NCBI RefSeq assembly: GCF_024206495.1
Contig: NZ_JAMBPQ010000023.1
Location: forward strand, 1-64,000
DNA from: Paraburkholderia sp. CNPSo 3272
Lineage (GTDB): Bacteria; Pseudomonadota; Gammaproteobacteria; Burkholderiales; Burkholderiaceae
Reading direction: 5' to 3'
DNA length: 64,000 bases
In this document: positions 14,684 through 23,643 of the stretch, piece after piece
Layout of the letters: every line of letters starts with the position of its first letter
How positions within the stretch are numbered: the stretch's first letter is position 1
Made by a program: the position numbers and the translations under genes
Notes under the pieces: generated by a model
The model's database searches: none
What the model was told of the DNA's origin: nothing
Seen by the model: only the letters and a program-made list of their open reading frames with translations

Positions 14684-16213
14684 TCAGTGCGGGGGCGAGA
14701 GGCGTCTGAAACGCTTCCATAACTTCTTCAATGTCTGCTGATCGGCAGCGACGCGCGAAGCGAGGTAGCCTCTGGCGAAAGCCGCGCCAGGAACTGCCGC
14801 GCTGGACTTCTTTGACACCGTCCGCAGAAGCTGATCGGCGACAACCGCATCGTTACGCCAGCCGAGATCGTCCTGGAGTGCCGTCAGCGCCTTGATGTAA
14901 TGCTGCACTGCGTGTTTCGAAGACAAGGACGCAAAGAACTCTGTCGCATATCGAACCTTTTTTGCCGCTATACGCGCGCGGTGCCTACGGTGATCATCGA
15001 GCTCCGCCAGGCGCTTGCCGCGTTTGATCAGCTTGCCGTGTCGGCCGCTCAGCACTGCGGCGGCGAACTGCCTCGCGGGCCTGTCGATCGCTGCAAGCTG
15101 TTTGTCGGTCATCGCGTCACGCCATTTTTTGGCGTCCAGCCATAGCGTAAGTTCCAGCACCAGCCGCGTGTAGCGAACCGATTCGGCCGCGGCTGCCGCC
15201 CGCTTCCGGTTATCGACTGCCATCTGTGTGCACGCTTGTCGCACTGACTCCATTTCGCCCGCGTTGCCATCCGCTCCGGCACGATCGAGCGTGGCTCCCG
15301 CCAGGACTTCCCAGTCGCGTGCCGCACCGAGTTCCGCCGCAATCCAGCGCAGTTCGTCGTCGAGCCCGGAGTAGGCGGGAATCATCTTGTCGAACAGGTC
15401 CAGCGCCGAACGCAAACGCCGAAGTCCCACGCGCATCTGATGCACACACGACGGATCGTGACCGGACACGACGCCGCGCTCGTTGGCGTGCACCTGAGCG
15501 AGGCAATTGTGTGCAATCGTGCAGAACGCGTCTTCGATCGAATCACTTTTTCCAAGGCATACAGGCTCTGCCTTGACAGCCTCGGCGTGTTCAGCAACAA
15601 GCAATTCGTAACCGACGTCCGCTTTGCTGCGATGGTCGATTCGCAAGGGCGCGACCTTCAGGAGTTCGAGGGCCGCCGCGTGGAGAGCCTGCGGATTGCC
15701 CCGCTTGAGTTCGAGTTCGACACCGGCGAGGGGGACGGAGCGCGCTTGTGAGTCTACGGTACCCTCGTCGAGCGCCACTTCAATTTCATCTTCCGGAGGC
15801 AGACGCAGCACGATCACGGTCCGGTTGATCCGCGTGACGAATACGGGAGCGATCTGCGAGACGACGGCCTGATCGCGAATCAGCTTGCCGCACTCAGTGT
15901 CGGCGGATATCGCATCACTCAATAGCGCGAGGTCGGGCGTGTCACGATCGACCGGCATTTCGAACTCGTCTCTGTCGAACACGCCCGCGTCGCCAACACC
16001 CTCGAGCTTCAATGTCTGGGTTCGCTGCTGCCCGTCGGCACGCACGCGCAGAGATGCTTTGCACCGATGAATGGCCAGCTCGGGAGTATCGAAGTAGGTG
16101 CTCGTCAGTAAATGCGGGGAATTCGCCTCAGCCTGCCCGTGCGCAAGGAAAGGCGTATGGCGAAGTTTGTCCAGATCGCCGGGGGCGATTCGTAGCTTTA
16201 ACTCCCTTTCCAT
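14684..16213 (-). CDS. CYTH-CHAD domain protein
   Basis: A 509-residue cytoplasmic protein. The CYTH (triphosphate tunnel) domain spans about 1-205 and opens with the diagnostic ExExK as E2-R-E4-L-K6. It should bind inorganic triphosphate or polyphosphate with Mg2+. A histidine-rich CHAD domain (about 230-500; conserved helices such as CVHQMRVGLRRLRSALDLFD and RHRARIAAKKVRYATEFF) follows and is known to bind polyphosphate granules. GGAGG lies six bases before ATG 16213; the longer in-frame extension is only antisense to the next gene. Polyphosphate-linked activity fits the polyphosphate glucokinase-like gene elsewhere in the window. Confidence 0.9.
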   Translation of the reverse strand: MERELKLRIAPGDLDKLRHTPFLAHGQAEANSPHLLTSTYFDTPELAIHRCKASLRVRADGQQRTQTLKLEGVGDAGVFDRDEFEMPVDRDTPDLALLSDAISADTECGKLIRDQAVVSQIAPVFVTRINRTVIVLRLPPEDEIEVALDEGTVDSQARSVPLAGVELELKRGNPQALHAAALELLKVAPLRIDHRSKADVGYELLVAEHAEAVKAEPVCLGKSDSIEDAFCTIAHNCLAQVHANERGVVSGHDPSCVHQMRVGLRRLRSALDLFDKMIPAYSGLDDELRWIAAELGAARDWEVLAGATLDRAGADGNAGEMESVRQACTQMAVDNRKRAAAAAESVRYTRLVLELTLWLDAKKWRDAMTDKQLAAIDRPARQFAAAVLSGRHGKLIKRGKRLAELDDHRRHRARIAAKKVRYATEFFASLSSKHAVQHYIKALTALQDDLGWRNDAVVADQLLRTVSKKSSAAVPGAAFARGYLASRVAADQQTLKKLWKRFRRLSPPH

Positions 16214-16314
16214 AATTGCCTCCATTCGGCGCAACGCGCAATCCAAAACAATACCGCAGCAAGTTTCGCGCCGCCCCGGCACGGACGCGTGATGCGACGG
16301 GCAACGGGGCGCGC

Positions 16315-19062
16315 TTACTCCGTGATGCACTCCGACGCCTCGAACCCACGCAATGCCGCCTCGAACTCCTCGACAGGAATCGGGCGGCAGAACAGATAGC
16401 CCTGGTATGCATAACATCCGGCCGAGGCGAGGAAGGCGCGCTGCTCCTCGGTCTCGACGCCTTCGGCGATCACGCCGAGGCCCAGGCTGTGCGCGAGCGC
16501 CACGATTGTGCGGGCGATTACGGCGTCGTTCGGATCGACGAGGACATCGCGCACGAAGGAGCGGTCGATTTTCAGTTGATCGAGCGGCAGGCGCCTCAAA
16601 TACGAAAGCGACGAGTAGCCGATGCCGAAATCGTCGAGTGCGAAGACGATGCCGTTCGCTTTGAGCGCCTCCATTTTCTCGATGATCTCCTGCACGTTGT
16701 CGACCAGCACGCTTTCCGTCAACTCGAGCTTCAGCCGGTCCGCTCTCGCGCCGGTCTGTTCGAGCGTGGCCAGCACGCCTTGCACGAAGTCCGGCTGGTG
16801 AAGCTGCTGCACGCTGACGTTGACCGCAATGGTCAGATGCTCGGTGTCGGGCTGCATGGCCCAACGCGCCAGCTGGGTGCAGGCCGCGCGCAGCACCCAG
16901 CTGCCCAGTTCGGCAATGAGCCCGGTTTCTTCAGCCACGGGAATGAAATCGGCCGGGTACACCAGCCCGCGCAGCGGATGCCGCCAGCGCACCAGCGCCT
17001 CGACGCCGGTGACGCGGCCGCTGTCGATCTGCATCTGGTAGTGAAGCACGAACTCTTCGTTCTCGATGGCTTCGCGCAGCGCCGCTTCGAGCGCGGCACG
17101 CTCCACCACGACCGTCTGCATGTCGGGGTCGAAGAGGCGCACCGCGTTGCGGCCGCGTTCCTTCGATTTGTACATGGCGAGATCGGCCTGCTTCATGAGG
17201 TCGTCCGTCGACGCCTGGAGGCCCTTGAATACGGTTGCGCCAATGCTCGCCGTGCTGCGGTAGTCGATCTCGTCGAGTCGATAAGGATTCCCGAGCACGG
17301 CGAGAATCCGCTCGCCCAGGGCCTCGGCCTGGCGTGCCGCTTCGCAGGGAACGGGGTTCAGGTTGCCCACCACGACGACGAACTCGTCGCCGCCCACGCG
17401 CGCCACGGTGTCGCCCGCGGGTATGCTCGCCGCCAGGCGTTTGGCCACTTCCTGCAGCAGCAGGTCGCCCTTGTCGTGGCCCAACGTGTCGTTCAGCGTC
17501 TTGAAGTGATCAAGATCGATGAACAGCAGGGCGCCGCTCGTGCCGTTCCTCGCGCTATCGGTCAGGGCGTCCTTGAGGTTGTCGAGCAGCAGCGTGCGAT
17601 TGGGCAAGCCGGTGAGCGCGTCGTAGAAGGCCAGCTCCTTGATGCGCTGGTCGGCGATCTTGCGCTCGGTGATGTCGCGCCCGCTCGTGCGAAAACCGAT
17701 GAAATCGCCCTTTGAGTCGGTAATCGGCACCCACGACGCGGAGAGCCACATGAGCGAGCCGTCCTTGCGTACGCAGCGGAATTCCAGATTGTCGCCGCGC
17801 GAGCCCAGTTGCGCGCCGCGAAATTCGGGCGCGACGTAGGAGGCATCGCCCGGATAGATCACGGTGCAGGCGAAGTCGCTCATCGCCATGCACTCGTCGA
17901 CGGTATAGCCGATGTACTGCTCCACCGCCGAGTTGATCCAGCGCGGCTTGCCTTCGGGCGACCACCAGATTTCCCAGTTGACCGTGCAGTCCGCAATGGC
18001 GCGGAATTTTTCCTCGCTTTCGCGCAGTTCCTTCGTCATCGACGACGCCATCCGTATCGCGCGGCTGCGACCCGTCATCATGAGGCGCGTGAGCAGCGCG
18101 AGCAGCAGGCTCAGGCCCGTGCCGGTGATCGCGATGAGCGTTGCCGCGTCGCGGCCGAAGCGCGCTTTGAAGCCGTCGCGCGCCATCAGCTTGAGCATCC
18201 AGTCGTGTCCGCAGACGACCAGGTATTCGGTCGCCGAAAGATCGCTGGGCAGGTGATGGGGGGAGGCGCCCGACGTTCTGTAGAGCAACGCGTCCGGCGA
18301 CGATTCCACACCGTCGTAGATGGAGACCGAGAGGCCCGGCGGCTCCTCGCCGTAGAGGCTTGCGATGACGTCGTGCATGCGAAAGGACGCATAGACCCAG
18401 CCCACCAGTTGCGCCTCGCGTTCCGTGGCGTTTGCCGGCGCCAAGCCGCGTGCGTAGACCGGCATGTACATCACGAAGCCGGGGTCGGCGCCGGGATCGG
18501 TGTCGACCGAGAGGCGCACCTTGCCGGAAATGGTCGCCATGCCGGTGTCGCGCGCCTGCTCCATGGCGCGTCGGCGCACCGGATCGATCCAGGCGTCGAA
18601 GCCGGGCGCGGCGCGATTGGCGCCGATATACGGCTCGCGCTGGATGATGGGTGCATAGTTCGCGCGCGCACCATCGGGCGCGATCGAGTAGCCTGGCAAG
18701 CCGCGGTGTTGCATGGCCGTGACATGCGCGGCCTTTTGCGTTTGCGGCACCCACGCGACGATGCCGATGGCCTGGATGCCGGAAAAATTGGCGTCGAGAT
18801 TGAGTGTATTGACGTATGCCCGGAACGCGTCGCTATCGACCTCGCCGCTGGCGGCAAAGAGGCTCTGCACGCCGCGCAGCAACAGCTCGTACGTGCCCAT
18901 GCGCTGTTCGATGCGGCTCACGACGTCGCCGAGCGAGAAGTCGAACTGCGTGAGCAGTTCGTGGCGGGCCGCTTCCCGCTCGTGGTTCCAGAGCGTCCAG
19001 GTCACGCCGAGCGCGGCGGCGAGAACCAGTAGCGGGAGCAGAACGAGGCGCGTCCGGGTCAT
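16315..19062 (-). CDS. CHASE-PAS-GGDEF-EAL cyclic-di-GMP protein
   Basis: A 915-residue inner-membrane protein. An N-terminal helix (7-24), a periplasmic CHASE domain (about 40-290) and a second helix (about 305-328) are followed by PAS (350-465), GGDEF (557-561 intact) and EAL (688-690 intact, with DDFGIGYSS and IAEGVET). Both the cyclase and phosphodiesterase signatures look active. The RxxD inhibitory site five residues before GGDEF is absent (PAGD instead). It follows a periplasmic solute-binding protein gene by only 8 bp, suggesting that the binding protein presents a ligand to the CHASE domain (inference). Confidence 0.92.
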   Translation of the reverse strand: MTRTRLVLLPLLVLAAALGVTWTLWNHEREAARHELLTQFDFSLGDVVSRIEQRMGTYELLLRGVQSLFAASGEVDSDAFRAYVNTLNLDANFSGIQAIGIVAWVPQTQKAAHVTAMQHRGLPGYSIAPDGARANYAPIIQREPYIGANRAAPGFDAWIDPVRRRAMEQARDTGMATISGKVRLSVDTDPGADPGFVMYMPVYARGLAPANATEREAQLVGWVYASFRMHDVIASLYGEEPPGLSVSIYDGVESSPDALLYRTSGASPHHLPSDLSATEYLVVCGHDWMLKLMARDGFKARFGRDAATLIAITGTGLSLLLALLTRLMMTGRSRAIRMASSMTKELRESEEKFRAIADCTVNWEIWWSPEGKPRWINSAVEQYIGYTVDECMAMSDFACTVIYPGDASYVAPEFRGAQLGSRGDNLEFRCVRKDGSLMWLSASWVPITDSKGDFIGFRTSGRDITERKIADQRIKELAFYDALTGLPNRTLLLDNLKDALTDSARNGTSGALLFIDLDHFKTLNDTLGHDKGDLLLQEVAKRLAASIPAGDTVARVGGDEFVVVVGNLNPVPCEAARQAEALGERILAVLGNPYRLDEIDYRSTASIGATVFKGLQASTDDLMKQADLAMYKSKERGRNAVRLFDPDMQTVVVERAALEAALREAIENEEFVLHYQMQIDSGRVTGVEALVRWRHPLRGLVYPADFIPVAEETGLIAELGSWVLRAACTQLARWAMQPDTEHLTIAVNVSVQQLHQPDFVQGVLATLEQTGARADRLKLELTESVLVDNVQEIIEKMEALKANGIVFALDDFGIGYSSLSYLRRLPLDQLKIDRSFVRDVLVDPNDAVIARTIVALAHSLGLGVIAEGVETEEQRAFLASAGCYAYQGYLFCRPIPVEEFEAALRGFEASECITE

Positions 19063-19070
19063 GGCGGCGT

Positions 19071-19853
19071 CTAGAAGGGGACCATCGAGTCGGCGAGGTC
19101 AGGCTTGAAATACTTCGTGAAGATGCGCCGCACCGTACCGTCGGCGATCATCTCGTTGACCAGGGCGCGCCACTTGTCCCGCTCCTCGGGCGAGAGCGCC
19201 TTCTTCGACATGATGAGTCCATGTGGAATGGGTGGATCGTCGAACTCCACGATATTGGTTACGCTCCGAATCTTCGCTTCGTCGATGGCGGGATAATCGA
19301 ACGGCTCGATGATCATTCCCTGAATGCGGCCAAGGATCAACGCCTGGTAAAGCGGCTCGAGGCCCCCGGCCTGACTCACGCGGTTTTCGGCGGAGAGCGA
19401 ATCGACCAGCCGGTTGGCCGACTCGCTGTAGCGGAAGCTGCGAATCACGCCGAGCTGAAACTTGTCGTTGTGCTCGAAATCGGCCAGTTGATGGATGCCC
19501 GAATCCTTGCGAACCAGCAGATAGTACTTGTTGCTGAAGTACCAGGCAAAATCCGCGTATTGATTGCGCTCTTCGTTGGCAATGCCCGAGAGGCTGAAAT
19601 CGAGCGCGCCCGATTCGATCAGTTTCCAGATGCGCGCGCGCGACATCAGGCTCACGCGGATCTGGCAGCCGCTGCGCCGCGCGAGAGCGTCGGCGAAGTC
19701 CTTGTCGATGCCCGTGTCCGTGTCGACGGAGTAGAGCAGCCCGTGATCGTGTAAGGCGAGCGTAAATGAGCGCGAGCAGTCGGGGCCCGCGGCAACCGCG
19801 GTGCCAATGCAACTGAGCGCGAGCAGCAGGCCTCCAAGGCAGTTTCGAATCAC
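19071..19853 (-). CDS. Periplasmic solute-binding protein (SBP_bac_3 type)
   Basis: About 260 residues from GTG 19853, which has GGAGAC six bases upstream; a TTG seven codons earlier is less likely. A signal peptide (CLGGLLLALSCIGTAVAA) precedes an amino-acid-type binding fold: FTLALHDHGLLYSVDTDTGIDKDFADAL, then LIESGALDFSLSGIANEERN. No ABC permease or ATPase gene is nearby; instead the stop is 8 bp before the CHASE-PAS-GGDEF-EAL gene. It therefore probably serves as a sensor subunit rather than a transport receptor. The ligand is unknown. Confidence 0.82.
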   Translation of the reverse strand: MIRNCLGGLLLALSCIGTAVAAGPDCSRSFTLALHDHGLLYSVDTDTGIDKDFADALARRSGCQIRVSLMSRARIWKLIESGALDFSLSGIANEERNQYADFAWYFSNKYYLLVRKDSGIHQLADFEHNDKFQLGVIRSFRYSESANRLVDSLSAENRVSQAGGLEPLYQALILGRIQGMIIEPFDYPAIDEAKIRSVTNIVEFDDPPIPHGLIMSKKALSPEERDKWRALVNEMIADGTVRRIFTKYFKPDLADSMVPF

Positions 19854-20037
19854 AGCGTCTCCGTTGCTTGTCAATGCGCCGATGGCGGTGCGTCGGGCGA
19901 AAAACAGTGTTCACGTCTTATCGGCAGCGTGCTGCAATTCTTGAGACAATTCCAATTGTTTTTTTTGCATGGTTTTTGTGGAGGCGCTGGGGGCTTTCGG
20001 CAGGACGATTGCCTGTGCTCGCCAGACTGCGAAGGGC

Positions 20038-20072
20038 AAAAAAAAGCGCCGGCGCAAGGCCGACGCAATTTT
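20038..20072 (-). terminator. Rho-independent terminator of the MFS gene
   Basis: On the minus strand GCGTCGGC and GCCGGCGC form a stem with one mismatch, followed by a run of nine T (complement of 20038-20046). It lies about 80 bp beyond the MFS stop codon. Confidence 0.7.
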
Positions 20073-20149
20073 TAAAACGGAATTGTGTAAGGAAGGCGCA
20101 CCCGGAAGGTGGTCCTCGCAACGGACGATTTAGCCGATTCGCATAACGC

Positions 20150-21502
20150 TCAGTTCTCTTCCACGGGATCGCGGTTCAGCATGCTTTTCGGAATCGATAG
20201 GATCAGAACGCAGCTCACGAGCAGACACGCGCCCAGCGCATAGGTGCCGTTGTTGATGTCGCCGGTCAGGTCCTTCGCGACGCTGGTAATCATGGAGCCC
20301 GTGAAGCCGGACAGGTTGCCGACCGAGTTGATGAGCGCAATACCGGCCGCCGCGGCCGTGCCGGAGAGAATCTGCCCAGGGAAAGTCCAGTAAATCGGCA
20401 TGAGCCCGAGGATCGCGCAGGTGGCGATAGTCAGGAATACGATGGAGAGCGGCACGTTGTGCGCGAAGAGTGCGCTCAGAATCAGGCCGGCGCCGCCGAT
20501 ACAGGCCGGAATAGCCGCATGCAGCCGGCGCTCGCCCGTCTTGCGCGAGTGCGACGCATTCCAGATCATGGCGACCACGGCGCTGAGATAGGGAATGGCG
20601 GTCAGCAGGCCGATATTGAACGTGCTCTTCACGCCGGAAGCCTTGATGATGGAAGGCAGCCAGAACGCCAGACCATAGAAGCCAGTATTGAAAGTCAGCA
20701 GGATGAACGTCAGCAGCCAGACGCGCGGGCTTTTCAGCGCCGCCATGGCGCTATGCGTTTTCTTCGCGCTTTCCTGCTCGAGATTCTTTTGCAGCACGGC
20801 TTTTTCGGCGGCGCTCAGCCATTTCGCCGACTGAATGCCGTCGCCCATGCGCAGCAGCACCACGAAGGCGACCAGGATCGAAGGAATGCCTTCGAGGAGC
20901 AGCATCCACTGCCAGCCGTCGAGGCCGAACAGGCCATGCGTGTTTTCCATGAGCCAGCCCGAGATAATGCCGCCGAGCGTGAGGCTCACCGGAATGGCGA
21001 CCAGGAACCCCGACATCGCGACGCTCTGGCGACGCGCGGGAAACCAGTAGTTCAGGTAAAGAATGATGCCGGGGAAGAAGCCCGCTTCGCAGACGCCGAG
21101 CAGAAACCGCAGGATGTAGAACATCGTCGAGGTTTGCACGTGGAAGAAACTCGCGAGCGGCGCGATAAAGGCGAGCGACGAAGACACGATGCCCCACGTC
21201 ACCATGATGCGCGCGATCCAGAAACGCGCGCCATAGCGATGCAGGAGCAGGTTGCTCGGCATCTCGAAGAGGAAGTATCCCCAGAAGAAAATGCTTGCGC
21301 CCACTGCATAGATGCTGTCGCTCAGGCCGAGCGAATCGAGCATCTGCAGCTTGGCAAAGCCGACGTTCACGCGGTCGAGGTAGGCGACGACGTAGCACAG
21401 AAGCAGAAGCGGCAGGATGCGCTTCAGGACCTTGCGGTACAGCCGTTCTTCGGCTTCGTTGACGGCGGCCGGCGAGTCCGCGATCTGGGTCAGGGTTGGC
21501 AT
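20150..21502 (-). CDS. MFS transporter, anion:cation symporter (ACS) family
   Basis: A 450-residue inner-membrane protein with 12 predicted helices in two halves joined by a cytoplasmic loop (about 215-245). The family motif YVVAYLDRVNVGFAKLQM in helix 1 and FEMPSNLLLHRYGARFWIAR after helix 2 mark the ACS group, which carries sugar acids such as hexuronates, galactonate and related anions with protons. AAGGAG precedes ATG 21502. It diverges from the pentonate dehydratase operon and shares its control region with two LacI-like palindromes, so a pentonate or related sugar acid is the probable substrate. Confidence 0.88.
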   Translation of the reverse strand: MPTLTQIADSPAAVNEAEERLYRKVLKRILPLLLLCYVVAYLDRVNVGFAKLQMLDSLGLSDSIYAVGASIFFWGYFLFEMPSNLLLHRYGARFWIARIMVTWGIVSSSLAFIAPLASFFHVQTSTMFYILRFLLGVCEAGFFPGIILYLNYWFPARRQSVAMSGFLVAIPVSLTLGGIISGWLMENTHGLFGLDGWQWMLLLEGIPSILVAFVVLLRMGDGIQSAKWLSAAEKAVLQKNLEQESAKKTHSAMAALKSPRVWLLTFILLTFNTGFYGLAFWLPSIIKASGVKSTFNIGLLTAIPYLSAVVAMIWNASHSRKTGERRLHAAIPACIGGAGLILSALFAHNVPLSIVFLTIATCAILGLMPIYWTFPGQILSGTAAAAGIALINSVGNLSGFTGSMITSVAKDLTGDINNGTYALGACLLVSCVLILSIPKSMLNRDPVEEN

Positions 21503-21618
21503 GGGATGTGTCTCCTTTCACATGTGCCTTCGAATTGTCCCGCTGCTGGGGAGCGATTCCACGAGCTTCGTGGCGTACTTGCTGGATCTCGGCGCTGGCT
21601 GTGAACAGCGCGCTATTT

Positions 21619-21632
21619 TGTTATCGGTAACA
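21619..21632. promoter_or_regulatory. LacI/GntR-like operator, site 1
   Basis: TGTTATCGGTAACA, a near-perfect 14-bp dyad, lies about 115 bp upstream of the MFS start. It is the exact reverse complement of site 2. The form matches operators of LacI-family gluconate-type regulators (known for E. coli GntR/IdnR). Confidence 0.7.
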
Positions 21633-21755
21633 CGGCGGGCGCTAAATTAGCATGAGACGAGGCGCCGCGGCAAGTCGGAAGCCGACGCCAGGGTCGGGAA
21701 AACGCGTGGTCTCACCTGGTGCACAGGGCAGGCGCAAAGTGCTAATATCCAGAAA

Positions 21756-21769
21756 TGTTACCGATAACA
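21756..21769. promoter_or_regulatory. LacI/GntR-like operator, site 2
   Basis: TGTTACCGATAACA lies 57 bp before the dehydratase start codon. Its distance from site 1 is 137 bp, about 13 helical turns, so both sites face the same side of the helix and DNA looping could repress both divergent units together. Confidence 0.7.
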
Positions 21770-21825
21770 AACTGGCGCGGACTCGAATATGCGCGCGCCA
21801 CATCGTCGAGACAAGGAACTAGCAA

Positions 21826-23619
21826 GTGAGTGATACGACCCAGCCCAACGCACGGCGCCTGCGCAGCCAGGAATGGTTCGACGACCCCGCCCATGCGGAC
21901 ATGACTGCGCTCTATGTCGAGCGTTTCATGAACTACGGTCTGACCCGCGAAGAACTGCAATCGGGCCGCCCCATCATCGGCATTGCGCAAACGGGGAGCG
22001 ATCTCGCCCCCTGCAACCGGCACCATATCGAGCTGGCGGCCCGCACGAAGGCGGGTATTCGCGACGCGGGCGGCATCCCGATGGAATTTCCGGTGCATCC
22101 GCTTGCCGAGCAGAGCCGCCGGCCCACGGCGGCGCTCGACCGCAACCTGGCCTATCTGGGTCTGGTCGAAATTCTTCACGGTTTTCCGCTCGACGGCGTC
22201 GTACTGACCACGGGCTGCGACAAGACCACGCCTGCTTGCCTGATGGCCGCGGCAACGGTCGATATGCCCGCCATCGTGCTGTCGGGCGGCCCGATGCTCG
22301 ACGGCTGGCATAACGGCCAGCGTGTCGGGTCGGGCACGGTCATCTGGCACGCGCGCAATCTGCTGGCGGCCGGCGAGATCGACTACGAGGGCTTCATGGA
22401 GCTCACGACCGCTTCGTCGCCCTCCATTGGCCACTGCAACACGATGGGCACGGCGCTGTCGATGAACAGCCTCGCCGAAGCGCTGGGCATGTCGCTGCCC
22501 GGCTGTGCCAGCATTCCGGCCGCTTACCGTGAGCGCGGGCAGATGGCGTACGCAACTGGCAAGCGCATTGTGGACCTCGTGCGCTACGACATGCGGCCGT
22601 CGCGCATCATGACGAAAGAGGCGTTCGAGAATGCCATCGTCGTGGCCTCCGCACTGGGCGCGTCCACCAACTGCCCGCCGCACCTCATTGCGATCGCGCG
22701 GCACATGGGCATCGAGCTGAGCCTCGAAGACTGGCAGCGCGTCGGCGAACAGGTGCCGCTGATCGTGAACTGCATGCCGGCAGGCGAGTTTCTGGGCGAG
22801 AGCTTCCACCGCGCGGGCGGCGTGCCAGGCGTGCTGCGCGAACTCGATCGCGCGGGCCTCGTGCACCGCGAATGCCTCACGGTTTCGGGCCGCACCATCG
22901 GCGCCATTGCCGACAGCACGCCGGAGCCCGATCGCGAAGTCATCAGGACAACCGATGATCCGCTCAAGCACGGCGCGGGCTTCATGGTGCTCTCGGGCAA
23001 CTTCTTCGACAGCGCGATCATGAAGATGTCAGTGGTCGGCGACGCCTTCCGGCAAACCTATCTGAGCGAGCCGGGCGCGGAAAATACCTTCGAGGCGCGC
23101 GCGATCGTGTTCGACGGTCCCGAGGACTACCACGCGCGCATTAACGATCCGTCGCTCGAAATCGACCAGCGCTGCATTCTCGTGATTCGCGGCACGGGCA
23201 CGGTGGGCTATCCGGGCAGCGCCGAAGTGGTGAACATGGCGCCGCCGGCGGAACTGGTGCGCCAGGGCATCACCTCGCTGCCCACGCTGGGCGACGGCCG
23301 CCAAAGCGGTACGTCGGCGAGCCCGTCGATCCTGAACATGTCGCCCGAGGCGGCGGTGGGCGGCGGCCTCGCGCTGCTGCAAACGGGCGACCGCATTCGC
23401 GTGGATCTGAATGCGCGCAGCGTGAACGTGCTGGTCGACGAAGCCGAACTGGCGCGGCGCCGCGAAACGGCGCACTTCGAGGTTCCGCCGGCACAGACGC
23501 CCTGGCAGGAGCTTTACCGCAAGACGGTGGGGCAACTGTCCACGGGCGGGTGTCTGGAACCGGCCACGCTCTATCTGAAAGTCATCGCCGAGCGCGGCAA
23601 TCCGCGCCATTCGCACTAA
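21826..23619 (+). CDS. IlvD/Edd-family pentonate (xylonate/arabinonate) dehydratase
   Basis: A 597-residue cytoplasmic enzyme expected to convert D-xylonate or L-arabinonate to the 2-keto-3-deoxy acid. Iron-sulfur ligands typical of the pentonate dehydratase group are C63 (APCNRHH), C131 (TGCDKTTPA) and C204 (GHCNTMGTA); K133 lies by the Mg2+ site. The length suits the [2Fe-2S] sugar-acid subgroup rather than leucine/valine IlvD. The start is GTG 21826 with AAGGAA upstream. It is first in a three-gene unit with an FAH-fold dehydratase and a semialdehyde dehydrogenase, which together make a Weimberg pathway from pentonate to 2-oxoglutarate. Whether xylonate or arabinonate is preferred cannot be read from sequence. 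Confidence 0.88.
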   Translation: MSDTTQPNARRLRSQEWFDDPAHADMTALYVERFMNYGLTREELQSGRPIIGIAQTGSDLAPCNRHHIELAARTKAGIRDAGGIPMEFPVHPLAEQSRRPTAALDRNLAYLGLVEILHGFPLDGVVLTTGCDKTTPACLMAAATVDMPAIVLSGGPMLDGWHNGQRVGSGTVIWHARNLLAAGEIDYEGFMELTTASSPSIGHCNTMGTALSMNSLAEALGMSLPGCASIPAAYRERGQMAYATGKRIVDLVRYDMRPSRIMTKEAFENAIVVASALGASTNCPPHLIAIARHMGIELSLEDWQRVGEQVPLIVNCMPAGEFLGESFHRAGGVPGVLRELDRAGLVHRECLTVSGRTIGAIADSTPEPDREVIRTTDDPLKHGAGFMVLSGNFFDSAIMKMSVVGDAFRQTYLSEPGAENTFEARAIVFDGPEDYHARINDPSLEIDQRCILVIRGTGTVGYPGSAEVVNMAPPAELVRQGITSLPTLGDGRQSGTSASPSILNMSPEAAVGGGLALLQTGDRIRVDLNARSVNVLVDEAELARRRETAHFEVPPAQTPWQELYRKTVGQLSTGGCLEPATLYLKVIAERGNPRHSH

Positions 23620-23643
23620 CCATCGGACCCAACTGGACGCACC

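Noticed and set aside
16214..16864. N-terminal extension of the CYTH-CHAD frame
   Set aside because: The extra 217 codons are only an alternative frame of the EAL gene; the true start ATG 16213 has a good GGAGG site and begins with ERELK.
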